Shown piece by piece: positions 16,018-24,883 of a stretch of DNA of 64,000 nucleotides. This DNA is from DASPUH01 sp035622975 (GTDB lineage: Bacteria; Chloroflexota; Limnocylindria; Limnocylindrales; CSP1-4): NCBI GenBank assembly GCA_035622975.1, contig DASPUH010000133.1, positions 1 to 64,000 of the forward strand, in the 5' to 3' direction. Made by a program: the position numbers and the translations under genes. The notes below the pieces were generated by a model. The model saw only the letters and a list, made by a program, of their open reading frames with translations. It had not been told where the DNA came from and did no database searches. The first letter of the stretch is position 1; the number at the start of each line of letters is the position of its first letter.

Positions 16018-17640
16018 GTGGAGCTGGTCCTCATCGGCCTGCCCGGCAGCGGCAAGAGCGCCGTCGGGCGCCGCATCGCCCACGCTCATCACGCCGAGTT
16101 CGTGGACCTGGACGCGGCGATCGAAGCACGCGCCGGGGCGCCGCCGGCGGCCATCTTCGAACGCGAGGGCGAGGCGGCCTTCCGGGTCCATGAGGCAGCG
16201 GCGATCGACGCCCTGGGAGAGCCCGACCGCAGCCACCCGCTGAGGCGGGTCGTCGCCACGGGCGGCGGGGCGGTCGTCGCGCCGCGCAACCGGTGGCGGC
16301 TGTTCCGCGACCGCCGCGTGGTGTGGCTCGATGCCGCCGATGGGGTCCTGGCCCGCCGGCTGGAGCGAAGTGCCACCCCGCGGCCGCTCCTCGTGGGCCG
16401 CGATCCGGTCCGCGCCCTGGAGGCGTTGCGGGCGGCGCGCCTGCGCTTCTACGCGGCGGCGCCCCGGGTCGACGCGACGGGCCGCCCGGACGAGGTCGCG
16501 CCACGCGTCGAGCGATCGCTGCGAGGCGGCGCGCCGGCCCTCACCCTGCTCGACGCGCACACCCGCGTCGGCGAGCTCGTCCTGGGCCTGGACATGGCCG
16601 GGGGCACCGTGGCCCGCGTGCTGGACGACCTGCGCGCCACGCGTGTCGCGGTCGTGTCGGAGCCCGCCGCGTGGCGCCTCCACGGGGAGCGGCTGACGGT
16701 GAGCCTGGCGGCGCCCGGTCGCCTCGTCGAACCGCTGCTGCTGCCGCGGGGCGAGCGGGCCAAGTCGTTCGCCGCCCTGGAACGCGCCGTGCGCGAACTC
16801 GCCCGGCGGCAGCACGAACGCGGCGACCCCCTGGTCACCATCGGCGGCGGAGCGGTCGGCGACACCGGCGGCCTGGTGGCGGCGCTGTACGCGCGCGGTG
16901 TGCCCTTCATCCAGGTGCCGACGACCCTGCTCGGCCAGATCGACTCGTCCATCGGGGGCAAGACGGCCATCGACATCCCCGAGGGCAAGAACCTCGTGGG
17001 GGCCTTCCACCAGCCAAGAGCCATCGTGCTCGACGTGGGTCTGCTGGCCACGCTGCCACCGCGTCAGCGACGCGCCGCCCTGGGCGAGGCGGTCAAGATG
17101 GCCGCCCTGGGCGACGAGGCGCTCTTCGACCTGCTCGAGCGTGAGGGCCGCGCGCTCGCCGCGGGCAGCCCGGCGGCCGTGGCGTCGGGCGCGCTTGCCG
17201 AGCTCGTGGAGCGCTGCGCGTGGGCCAAGGTGGAGGTCGTGCTGGCCGACGAACGCGAGGCCGACCGGCGGATGGCCCTGAACCTGGGCCACTCGATCGG
17301 CCACGCCCTGGAAAGCGCCAACGGTTACCACGGCCTCCTGCACGGCGAGGCGGTGGCGCTCGGGCTGCGCGGGGCGGTGGCCGTGGGCCTGGCCCTCGGC
17401 GTGACACCGGCGGCCCGCGGCCGGCGCATCGTCGCCCTGCTGGACCACCTGGGCCTCGGCATGGCCGCGCCGGCGGTCCCCGCCGAGGAGGTGCGCGTCC
17501 GCCTCGCCAGGGATAAGAAGGTCGCCGGCGGACGTCTGCGCTGGGTGCTGCCGACGGCCACCGGGATCGCGGTCCGAGCCGACGTACCGGACGGAGCCGT
17601 GGACGCGGGACTCGCGGCGGCCCTGCGGGGCGCGGCCTGA
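16018..17640 (+). CDS. aroKB: bifunctional shikimate kinase / 3-dehydroquinate synthase
   Basis: This is a fusion of pathway steps 5 and 2. Residues 1 to about 165 are shikimate kinase: P-loop GLPGSGKSAVG, DLDAAIEARAG, FEREGEAAFRVHE, TGGGAV and the RPLL lid. Residues about 175-540 are dehydroquinate synthase: GGGAVGDTGGLVAA, PTTLLGQIDSSIGGKTAID, KNLVGAFHQP, metal ligands in NLGHSIGHALE and LHGEAVALG. The start is GTG at 16018, nine bases after aroC. Such AroK-AroB fusions are known in Thermotoga and some Chloroflexota/Actinobacteria. The gene overlaps aroQ by one base. Confidence 0.94.
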   Translation: MELVLIGLPGSGKSAVGRRIAHAHHAEFVDLDAAIEARAGAPPAAIFEREGEAAFRVHEAAAIDALGEPDRSHPLRRVVATGGGAVVAPRNRWRLFRDRRVVWLDAADGVLARRLERSATPRPLLVGRDPVRALEALRAARLRFYAAAPRVDATGRPDEVAPRVERSLRGGAPALTLLDAHTRVGELVLGLDMAGGTVARVLDDLRATRVAVVSEPAAWRLHGERLTVSLAAPGRLVEPLLLPRGERAKSFAALERAVRELARRQHERGDPLVTIGGGAVGDTGGLVAALYARGVPFIQVPTTLLGQIDSSIGGKTAIDIPEGKNLVGAFHQPRAIVLDVGLLATLPPRQRRAALGEAVKMAALGDEALFDLLEREGRALAAGSPAAVASGALAELVERCAWAKVEVVLADEREADRRMALNLGHSIGHALESANGYHGLLHGEAVALGLRGAVAVGLALGVTPAARGRRIVALLDHLGLGMAAPAVPAEEVRVRLARDKKVAGGRLRWVLPTATGIAVRADVPDGAVDAGLAAALRGAA

Positions 17641-18065
17641 TGCGCGTCCTCGTCCTCGACGGCCCCAACCTGGACCTGCTTGGCGAGCGGGAGCCGGAGA
17701 TCTATGGCCACGACACGCTGGCCGCGATCCACCAGCGGACGCGCGCCCATGCCGACGAGCTGGGCCTCCAGGTGGACTTCTTCCAGTCGAACCACGAGGG
17801 CGCCCTGATCGACCGCCTGCACCTCAGGGATTTTGACGCGGCCGTCGTCAACGCCGGTGGCCTGACCCACACCTCCGTCGCGCTGCGTGACGCCCTGCTG
17901 GGCGTGGCGCGCCCCTTCGTGGAGGTCCACCTGACGGACCCGGCCACGCGCGAGGCCTTCCGGCGCATCAACTTCCTGCAGGACATCGCCGTTGCGTCGA
18001 TCGTCGGCCACGGGCCGCGCGGCTACCTGGAGGCGCTGGACCTGCTCGCGGCACGGGCCGCCTGA
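17640..18065 (+). CDS. aroQ: type II 3-dehydroquinate dehydratase
   Basis: It dehydrates 3-dehydroquinate to 3-dehydroshikimate as a small dodecameric enzyme. The 141 residues contain LDGPNLDLLGEREPEIYG with the catalytic Arg/Tyr loop, FFQSNHEGALID, NAGGLTHTSVALRDALL (one helix start differs from the usual NPGAYTHTS) and EVHLTDPATREAFR. The length is typical. The ATG shares one base with the aroKB stop, and the stop shares one base with the following ATG. Confidence 0.94.
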   Translation: MRVLVLDGPNLDLLGEREPEIYGHDTLAAIHQRTRAHADELGLQVDFFQSNHEGALIDRLHLRDFDAAVVNAGGLTHTSVALRDALLGVARPFVEVHLTDPATREAFRRINFLQDIAVASIVGHGPRGYLEALDLLAARAA

Positions 18066-18406
18066 TGCCGCGCGTCCGGCCCGGCGAGACGATCGAGATG
18101 CGCCGCGTGCGCCGCCGCATCGACGCGCTCGACCGGCGCATCGTGGAGCTGCTCAACGAACGTGCCCGCCTGGGGATGGCCATGGGCGAAGCGAAGGCCG
18201 AAGCCGGCAAGGCCGTCACGGACCCGGAGCGCGAGCGCGAGGTGCTGCTCCGCGTGGCCACCACCAACGACGGCCCGCTCCTGCAGGCCGACCTCATCGC
18301 CGTCTACCGCCGCATCATCGCCGCCACGCGACACCTGGAACGCAGCGCGCGCGGCCGGGGTCGCGGGCCGGCCCGGGACCGCGACGACGCCGACCCGGAA
18401 CCCTGA
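18065..18406 (+). CDS. chorismate mutase, AroQ class
   Basis: It rearranges chorismate to prephenate, the entry to Phe and Tyr. The 113 residues form the all-helical AroQ fold. Helix 1 is RRVRRRIDALDRRIVELLNERARLGMAMGEAKAE with the conserved Arg and Lys, and DPEREREVL and the last helix YRRIIAATRHLE follow. A charged, disordered C-terminal tail of about 20 residues extends beyond the domain. The gene overlaps aroQ by one base and diverts chorismate away from the convergent trp operon. Confidence 0.9.
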   Translation: MPRVRPGETIEMRRVRRRIDALDRRIVELLNERARLGMAMGEAKAEAGKAVTDPEREREVLLRVATTNDGPLLQADLIAVYRRIIAATRHLERSARGRGRGPARDRDDADPEP

Positions 18407-18412
18407 CCGGAC

Positions 18413-19489
18413 ATGATCGAACGGCTGGCCGACCGGGCCCTCAACCGCACGGTCGGCCGGCCCCTGCCACCGGTACGCGAGGACGTCGCCGCCTTCCACG
18501 CGTCCATCCCGGTGGTCGACCTGCTGGTGGGCACCCTCCTCTTCCGCCGCGCGGTCGACCGACGCCTGCAGCACGGCCATGTCGACCTGCCACGGGCGCG
18601 CGAGGGTGGCCTGGACCTGGCCGGGTTCACCATCGCGACGCGGTTCCCGGACGAGCGAGGGGTCCTCTCCGCACCGCATTTCGCCACGCTAGGCCTCGCT
18701 CCGTGGCGGGGCTCGCCGATCGAGCTGGTGGAGGCGCTGGTCCACCGGCTCGAGGGCTGGGCGGCCGGGTCGGGCGGCCGGTTCGTGCTGGCTCGCGCGG
18801 CGGCCGACCTCGGGGCGGTCGGCCGGGATGGGGCGCTGCGCGCGTTCATCGGCGTGCAGGGCGGCCAGGCGGTCGGCGGCGACCTGCGCAACGTGGCCCG
18901 CCTCCGGGCGCTGGGCGTGCGCATGCTGGGCCTCGCCCACATCATGGACTCGGCGCTGGCCGGCTCCGGCTCCGGCCGGGACGCAGGCGGCCTCACGGGC
19001 TTCGGCCGCGAGGCGGTCGCCGAGTGCGAGGCCCAGGGCATCCTCGTCGACCTGGCCCACGCTTCGCCGGCCACGATCCGTGACGCCGTGCCGCTCCTGA
19101 GCCGGCCGTTCCTCGTCAGCCACACCGGGTTCACGGCGCTGGCCGGTGGCCGCAGCGGGTGGCGCCGCTACAGCCCGGCCACGCGGAACATCGCGGACGC
19201 GGAGGCGCACCTCGTGGCGGAGGCCGGCGGGCTCATCGGCGTGACGCTCGCGGCTCCCCTGATCGGCGGGGCGACGGTGGAGGCGGTGGTGCGAAGCTTC
19301 GAGCACGCCCTGGAGCTGGCCGGCCCTGCCCAGGTGGCGCTGGGCTCCGACTTCGACGGCGCCCTGACCATGCCATTCGACGTGCGCGGGCTGCCCTCGC
19401 TGACGCAGGGCCTCCTGGACGCGGGGCTGGGCCCCGACGTGGTAGCCGCCGTGATGGGCGGCAACGCCCTACGGGTGCTGCGCGCCTGA
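18413..19489 (+). CDS. membrane dipeptidase (renal dipeptidase) family protein with degenerate metal site
   Basis: The 358-residue TIM-barrel protein has clear family features: GHVDLPRAREGG (55-66), LVDLAHAS (H216), FLVSHTGF (H237) and GSDFDG near the end. However, the N-terminal metal motif, DLHVD in close relatives as I know them, reads D36-L-L-V-G40, losing both His and Asp. The bridging Glu of GVEGGH is Q149 in GVQGGQ. Three of the five usual zinc ligands are therefore absent, and ordinary dipeptidase activity is doubtful. It follows chorismate mutase by 6 bp, last in the aro operon, and overlaps trpA tail-to-tail by 21 bp. Confidence 0.85.
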   Translation: MIERLADRALNRTVGRPLPPVREDVAAFHASIPVVDLLVGTLLFRRAVDRRLQHGHVDLPRAREGGLDLAGFTIATRFPDERGVLSAPHFATLGLAPWRGSPIELVEALVHRLEGWAAGSGGRFVLARAAADLGAVGRDGALRAFIGVQGGQAVGGDLRNVARLRALGVRMLGLAHIMDSALAGSGSGRDAGGLTGFGREAVAECEAQGILVDLAHASPATIRDAVPLLSRPFLVSHTGFTALAGGRSGWRRYSPATRNIADAEAHLVAEAGGLIGVTLAAPLIGGATVEAVVRSFEHALELAGPAQVALGSDFDGALTMPFDVRGLPSLTQGLLDAGLGPDVVAAVMGGNALRVLRA

Positions 19490-20326
19490 CCAGCGTCCGG
19501 CGCGGGCGAGCTGCCCCGCGAGCCGCGCCATCCGTGGTACGTCGCGACCGTCGGGGCCGAGCGCGTCCACCAGCGCGGACGCGACGATGACCCCATCGAC
19601 CGAGCGGGCCAGGCGCCGCACGTGGGCCGGCCGCGAGACACCAAAGCCGACCGCCACCGGGCCGTGGGCGACCGCGCGGACCTGGCCCAGGAACTGCGTC
19701 ACGTCACGCGGCAGCCGGCTGCGGGCGCCGGTAACGCCGACGAGCGAGACGGTGTACAGGAAGCCGCCCGTGGTGGCGGCGATGTGGGCGCGGCGGGTGG
19801 GCGGGGTCGTCGGGGTGACGAGGTAGACGAGCGCGAGGCCCGCCTCGCGCGCCGCGGCCTCCACCGGTGCGCCCTCGTCCGGCGTCAGGTCAGCCAGGAT
19901 GACGCCACTGGCCCCGGCCGCCGCCAGCCGCCCGAGGCGGCGAGCAGGATCGCCGTCGCCGAGCGCCTGGTTGACATAGGCCATCGGCACGAGCGGCGTG
20001 TCCGGCCGCGCCTGGTGGATCGCCCCCAGCAGCTCCACCGAGCGATCGAACGTCGCCCCGTTCCGCAGTGCCACCGCGGAGGCGCGCTGGAGCGTGGTGC
20101 CGTCGGCGAGCGGGTCGCTGTACGGCAGGCCCAGCTCCATGGCGTCCGCTCCGGCATCGATCGAGGCGAGCGCCACCTCCAGGCTGGTGGCGGCGTCGGG
20201 GTAGCCGGCCACGACGTAGGGCACGAACGCGACGCGGCGGTCGCGGGCGGCGCGGGCGAACGCGGCGTGCAGACGCTCCGCGCCGGGCGTCTCATCGGTC
20301 CCCCGCACGGCGGTGGTGGCGGTCAC
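19469..20326 (-). CDS. trpA: tryptophan synthase alpha chain
   Basis: It cleaves indole-3-glycerol phosphate to indole for TrpB. The 285-residue product shows VPYVVAGYPD, the catalytic Glu in AMELGLPYSDPLADG along with the Asp of SDPLADG, DLTPDEGAPV, VSLVGVTGARSRLP and VGFGVSRPAHV. It starts with GTG at 20326, overlapping the trp(CFB) stop by four bases. It ends inside the convergent dipeptidase-like gene (21 bp), so the aro and trp operons meet tail to tail with no room for a terminator. Confidence 0.96.
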   Translation of the reverse strand: MTATTAVRGTDETPGAERLHAAFARAARDRRVAFVPYVVAGYPDAATSLEVALASIDAGADAMELGLPYSDPLADGTTLQRASAVALRNGATFDRSVELLGAIHQARPDTPLVPMAYVNQALGDGDPARRLGRLAAAGASGVILADLTPDEGAPVEAAAREAGLALVYLVTPTTPPTRRAHIAATTGGFLYTVSLVGVTGARSRLPRDVTQFLGQVRAVAHGPVAVGFGVSRPAHVRRLARSVDGVIVASALVDALGPDGRDVPRMARLAGQLARAGRWSGAQHP

Positions 20327-23127
20327 GCCGACCCGCCTGCGCCATCGCCCAGCACGCCGAGATCCTTGTCGCCGCGTCCGGACAGGCCCAGCAGGACGAC
20401 CGAGCCGCCGGCCAGCGGCGGCCGGCCGGCCGAGCCGGTCAGCAGGCGGGGCAGGGCGGCGATGGCATGGGCGGGCTCCAGGGCCGGGATGATGCCCTCG
20501 GTGCGGGTCAGCAGGCGCATCGCGTCCACCGCCTCCGTGTCGGTCGCAGCCAGCACCTCAAGCCGCCCCGCGGCGTAGAGCGCGGAGAGCTGGGGCCCGA
20601 TGCCGGGGTAATCGAGCCCGGCGCTGAGCGAGACGGCCTCCACGACCTGGCCGTCGGCGTCCTGGAGCATGTACGAGCGGGAGCCGTGGAGGATGCCCGG
20701 TGTGCCGCCGGCCAGCGCCGCCGCGTGCCGCCCGGTGGCCAGTCCCTCCCCGGCCGCCTCCACCCCTACGAGGCGGACGGCCGGCTCGCCGATGAAGCGT
20801 GACAGGAGCCCGAGCGCGTTCGAGCCGCCGCCGAGGCACGCGACCGCCACGGCCGGCAGCCGACCCTCCATCTCGAACAGCTGCACCGCGGCCTCGTCAC
20901 CGATGCGACGCTGGAGGTCGCGCACGATCAGCGGGTAGGGATGCGGCCCGACCGCCGACCCCAGGACGTAGTGGGTGGTGGCCACGTTGGTGACCCAGTC
21001 GCGCATCGCCTCGTTGACCGCGTCCTTCAGCGTGGCGCTGCCGCTCGTGACGGTCACCACGTCAGCCCCCAGGGCCCGCATGCGCAGCACGTTGGGCGCC
21101 TGGCGCCGGATGTCCTCGGCACCCATGTAGACGACGCATGGCAGGTCCAGCAGGGCGCAGGCGGTGGCCGTCGCGACGCCGTGCTGCCCGGCGCCCGTCT
21201 CGGCGATGACCCTGGTCTTGCCCAGGCGGCGAGTGAGGAGGGCCTGGCCGAGCGCGTTGTTGATCTTGTGGGCCCCAGTGTGGTTCAGGTCCTCGCGCTT
21301 GAGCCAAAGGTGGATCGCGCCCGCGTCCCGTCCCGCTTGGCGAGCCACGGCCGCGGCGAGCCGATCCGCCCGGTAGAGCGCCGACGGACGACCGACGTAC
21401 CGCGTCCCGAGCTCCCGGAGCTGGGCCCAGTAGCGGGGATCGGCGCGGACGGTCGACCAGGCTGCCTCGAGCTGCTCGAGCGCGTTGACCAGCGTCTCAG
21501 GCACGTACCGGCCGCCGAACGCGCGGTCCGTGCCCCATCGGCCGTGGTCATCCACCTCCACCAGGCCGGGCGCGACGGGGCTCGGCCGCGCGGCGACCGT
21601 CGGGCGGTCGAAGCGGGCGGCCCTGGCGCGCTTGACGAAGAGGGCCGTCCGGAACGGGTCCTTGCGCGGGCGCTGGCCCGGCCGGCGCGGCAGGTCGGTG
21701 CCCGACGCCACGTCGACGCCGGTGGCGGACACGGCCAGCACCGCCTCACCGACGGTGGCGGGATCAAGGCCGCCAGCGAGGATGACCGGCACCTCGCGGG
21801 CGACGGCCGCCGCGACGGCGCGATCCACCGCCACGCCGGTTCCCCCGGCGTGCAGCCCGCCGGCGGCGTCCAGCAGCACTCGCTCGACCGGCGGCAGCGC
21901 GAGCCAGCCCTGGATGCTCGCCACGAGCTCCGGTGCGGCCCGGTCGGCATGGACCGTCTTCCAGACGGGTCGCCCGACGGCGGCCACGACCTCCGGCGGC
22001 TCGTCCCCTGAGCACTGCACGGCGTCGGGATCGAGGGCGTCGACGAGGGCTGCCAGGTCGGCCGCCGACGCGTCCGCCGTGACCGCCACGAGGCGCGGCG
22101 TCGACCCTGTGCGAGACGCCCGCAGCAGGCCGGCGAGGGCCGCGGCCCCCGGCAGCTCCAGGCAACGGGGCGTGCCTGGCACCACGTTGAGGCCGACCGC
22201 GTCGGCACCGGCACGGACGGCGGCCAGCAGCCCGTCCTCGTCGGTGACGCCGCAGATCTTGACGAGCGGCCCGCGGGCGTACGCGGCCGCGTCATCTGGC
22301 ACCGCGCCGGCTGCCTCGAGGACGCGGGCAGCGGCTTCCGGCTCCCCCGCCCGCATGAGCGCCTCGCCGACTAGCACCGCGTCCACGCCGAGCGCGCGCA
22401 GGTCGCGCACGGCCGCCGCGTCACGGATCCCCGACTCGGCCACCACGACCCGGTCACGGGGCACGCAACCGACCAGGGCCACCACCCGCACGGGGTCGAC
22501 CGCGAGGGTCCGCAGGTCCCGCGCGTTGAGGCCGATGACCCGGGCCGGCGTGCCGAGCGCTCGTTCCAGCTCCCGCTCGTCATGGGCCTCGACCAGCGGC
22601 TCCAGGCCCAGGTCCAGGGCCTGGCGCACGAGCCGCGCCAGCCGGGCCGCCGGATGGAGCGCGGCCAGCAGCAGGACGGCGTCCGCGCCGGCCAGCCGCA
22701 GCTGCGGCAGCTGGCGGGGGTCGACCACGAACTCCTTGGCCAGCACCGGCAGGGCCACGGCCGCGCGCACGAGGCGCACGTCATCCAGTGAGCCCCCGAA
22801 GTGGCGGGGCTCGCACAGCACCGAGATGGCGGCGGCGCCCCCGGCCGCGTACGCGCGCGCCCGCTCCGCCACGTCGAGGTCTGCGCCAGCCAGCCGGCCC
22901 GCGGACGGCGAGGCACGCTTGACCTCCGCGATCAGACGCGTGCCTGGCGCCGCCAGGCGCTCCGCGAAGGGGCGCGGCGGAGCCGCTCGGCGCGCGTCCC
23001 GCCGCAGCTCGTGGAGCGAGGCCCCGCCGAGCTCAGCCAGCACGTCGGCCTGTCGCTGCGCGGCGATCCGGCCGAGCACGCCGAGGCGCGCGGCCGGCGG
23101 CCGGACGCGAGGCGCGACCACGGTCAT
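20323..23127 (-). CDS. trpCFB: trifunctional TrpC-TrpF-TrpB fusion
   Basis: One open frame of 934 residues joins three tryptophan enzymes. Residues 1 to about 275 are indole-3-glycerol phosphate synthase: LIAEVKRASPS (K70), VLAKEFVVDP (K131), PLVEAHDE, IGLNARDL, VAESGI. Residues about 287-495 are phosphoribosylanthranilate isomerase: LVKICGVTDEDG (catalytic Cys292), VERVLLDAAGG (Asp420). Residues about 505-934 are tryptophan synthase beta: FGGRYVPETL, HTGAHKINNALGQ (PLP Lys621), ETGAGQHGVA, GGGSNA and a SGRGDKD end. The start ATG overlaps the trpD stop (ATGA); longer upstream frames are trpD shadow. No internal stop is seen at either junction. Confidence 0.93.
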   Translation of the reverse strand: MTVVAPRVRPPAARLGVLGRIAAQRQADVLAELGGASLHELRRDARRAAPPRPFAERLAAPGTRLIAEVKRASPSAGRLAGADLDVAERARAYAAGGAAAISVLCEPRHFGGSLDDVRLVRAAVALPVLAKEFVVDPRQLPQLRLAGADAVLLLAALHPAARLARLVRQALDLGLEPLVEAHDERELERALGTPARVIGLNARDLRTLAVDPVRVVALVGCVPRDRVVVAESGIRDAAAVRDLRALGVDAVLVGEALMRAGEPEAAARVLEAAGAVPDDAAAYARGPLVKICGVTDEDGLLAAVRAGADAVGLNVVPGTPRCLELPGAAALAGLLRASRTGSTPRLVAVTADASAADLAALVDALDPDAVQCSGDEPPEVVAAVGRPVWKTVHADRAAPELVASIQGWLALPPVERVLLDAAGGLHAGGTGVAVDRAVAAAVAREVPVILAGGLDPATVGEAVLAVSATGVDVASGTDLPRRPGQRPRKDPFRTALFVKRARAARFDRPTVAARPSPVAPGLVEVDDHGRWGTDRAFGGRYVPETLVNALEQLEAAWSTVRADPRYWAQLRELGTRYVGRPSALYRADRLAAAVARQAGRDAGAIHLWLKREDLNHTGAHKINNALGQALLTRRLGKTRVIAETGAGQHGVATATACALLDLPCVVYMGAEDIRRQAPNVLRMRALGADVVTVTSGSATLKDAVNEAMRDWVTNVATTHYVLGSAVGPHPYPLIVRDLQRRIGDEAAVQLFEMEGRLPAVAVACLGGGSNALGLLSRFIGEPAVRLVGVEAAGEGLATGRHAAALAGGTPGILHGSRSYMLQDADGQVVEAVSLSAGLDYPGIGPQLSALYAAGRLEVLAATDTEAVDAMRLLTRTEGIIPALEPAHAIAALPRLLTGSAGRPPLAGGSVVLLGLSGRGDKDLGVLGDGAGGSA

Positions 23128-24176
23128 GCGGTGGCTGCCGGGGCCGCGGCTTCGGCGGCGGCCCGCCGGGCGCGCAGGCGGGTGAGGAGCGCTGCGGCCG
23201 CCCCCGAGTCGATGGTCCGGGCGGCCAGCTGGGTGCCGGCGCGCAGCGTCGCCGCCCGGCCGGCGACCTGCAGCGCGGCCGCCGCGTTGAGCACGACGAC
23301 CGCGCGGCGCGGGCCCTCCGCACCGCCGAGCAGGGCCTCGATGAGGCGCGCGTTCTCGGCCGGCGTGCCGCCGCGCAGGGCCTCCGTCGGCACGACCGGC
23401 AGGCCCAGTTGGCGCAGGTCGGCGGCCGTCACAGCCTGTCGGGTGATGCCGCCCGGCCTCACGTCGTGGATGATCCCGCTGCCGTCCAGCGGCAGCTCGT
23501 CGACGCGGTCGCCGCACACCACGAACGTGCGCTCGGTGCCCAGCTCGCGGGCTACCGCCGCGATGGCCGCGGCTACGGTGACGTCGGCCACGCCCAGGAG
23601 TTGACGGCGCACGCCGGCCGGGTTGGTCAGCGGACCGACCAGGTTGAACGCGGTTCGAACGCCGATCTCGCGGCGCGTCGGTCCCGCGTGACGCATCGCA
23701 GGGTGGAAGCCAGGCGCGAACAGGAAGGCGAAGCCGTCCTCGCGCAGCGCCTCGGCCGCCGCGTCGGGGGTCTGCTCGACCGTCACGCCGAGGGCGTCGA
23801 GGACGTCCGTGGAGCCGGACGCGGAGGTGATCGCCCGGTTGCCGTGCTTGGCCACCGGCACACCCGTGGCGGCCACGACGAGCGCCGCGGCGGTGCTGAT
23901 GTTGAACGTGCCGCTCCCGTCACCCCCGGTGCCCACCACGTCGATCGCCCCTGCGGGCGCAGTGACCCGCAGGACGCGCTCGCGCATGACGGTGGCGAAC
24001 CCGGTCAGCTCCTCCACCGTCTCACCGCGCACCCGCAACGCCATGAGGAGCGCCGCGATCTGGGACGGCGTCGCCTCGCCGTCCATGACCTGGGTCATCG
24101 CGGCGCGAGCCTCCTCGCGCGTCAGGCTCTGGCCCTCGACGATCGCTGCCAGCGCGGCGCGGACCGCGTCGCTCAT
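23124..24176 (-). CDS. trpD: anthranilate phosphoribosyltransferase
   Basis: It attaches phosphoribose to anthranilate. The 350-residue product has an N-terminal helical domain (SLTREEARAAMTQVMDGEATPSQ), the PRPP loop VVGTGGDGSGTFNIST (about 79-94), KHGNRAITSASGSTDVL, and RPEIG-like RREIGVRTAFNLVGPLTNPA. The GDRVDELPLDG segment is also conserved. The ATG overlaps the trpG stop (ATGA), and the gene ends in another ATGA overlap with trp(CFB). An Ala-rich tail closes the protein. Confidence 0.96.
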   Translation of the reverse strand: MSDAVRAALAAIVEGQSLTREEARAAMTQVMDGEATPSQIAALLMALRVRGETVEELTGFATVMRERVLRVTAPAGAIDVVGTGGDGSGTFNISTAAALVVAATGVPVAKHGNRAITSASGSTDVLDALGVTVEQTPDAAAEALREDGFAFLFAPGFHPAMRHAGPTRREIGVRTAFNLVGPLTNPAGVRRQLLGVADVTVAAAIAAVARELGTERTFVVCGDRVDELPLDGSGIIHDVRPGGITRQAVTAADLRQLGLPVVPTEALRGGTPAENARLIEALLGGAEGPRRAVVVLNAAAALQVAGRAATLRAGTQLAARTIDSGAAAALLTRLRARRAAAEAAAPAATA

Positions 24177-24883
24177 CTGGTCGCACCGGCGGGCGCCGCC
24201 AGCCCGTGCGTGGCGAAGCCCGTCGCGGCCGCCGCGTCAAGGATGTCGGCATGGCCCTGGCCGGTCAGGCGGAGGAAGTTGGCCAGGATGCGCGGCCCGG
24301 CCGGCGTGAGGACGGACTCGGGGTGGAACTGCACGCCCTCCAGTGGCAGGGTCCGGTGGCGCATCGCCATGACCACTCCGTCGGCGGTGCGACCGGTGAC
24401 CTCGAGGGTCACCGGCAGGGTGCCCTCATCGACCGTCAGCGAGTGGTATCGCGCGGCGGGAAAGGGCGAGGGCAGGCCCTCCAGCAGGCCCCGGCCGTCA
24501 TGGATGATCTCGCTGGCCTCGCCGTGGACCAGCGTCGGCGCACGAGCGATGGTCGCCCCGAAAGCGGCACCCAGGCACTGGTGGCCCAGGCACACCCCGA
24601 GCAGCGGGATCCCCCATGCCGCCGCGACCTCCACGGCGGCCACGGAGACGCCGGCCGAGCCCGGCTCACCGGGTCCGGGCGAGATGACGATGCCCGCCAG
24701 GCGGTCGTCATGTGGCCCGGCGCCTGCCGCCTCCCGCGCCAGGGCCTCCAGGCTCTCCCGATCGAGGGCGTCGTTACGGACGACGCGCAGGGCGGCTCCG
24801 GCGACCTCGAGCGCCTGGACGAGGTTGAAGGTGAAGCTGTCGTAGTTGTCGATGACGAGGATCACCCGTTCACCCCGCTCCAT
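24173..24883 (-). CDS. trpG: anthranilate synthase glutamine amidotransferase component
   Basis: This class I glutamine amidotransferase supplies ammonia to TrpE. The 236 residues contain VIDNYDSFTFNLVQ, the oxyanion GIVISPGPGEPG, the nucleophile motif GVCLGHQC, HGEASEI and the GVQFHPES His-Glu pair. A C-terminal extension of about 30 residues lies beyond the domain. It overlaps the end of trpE by 14 bp and is coupled to trpD by ATGA. Confidence 0.96.
   Translation of the reverse strand: MERGERVILVIDNYDSFTFNLVQALEVAGAALRVVRNDALDRESLEALAREAAGAGPHDDRLAGIVISPGPGEPGSAGVSVAAVEVAAAWGIPLLGVCLGHQCLGAAFGATIARAPTLVHGEASEIIHDGRGLLEGLPSPFPAARYHSLTVDEGTLPVTLEVTGRTADGVVMAMRHRTLPLEGVQFHPESVLTPAGPRILANFLRLTGQGHADILDAAAATGFATHGLAAPAGATR

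Noticed and set aside
14572..17448. 958-codon minus-strand frame opposite aroC-aroKB
   Set aside because: It is a shadow of the aro operon; no motifs.
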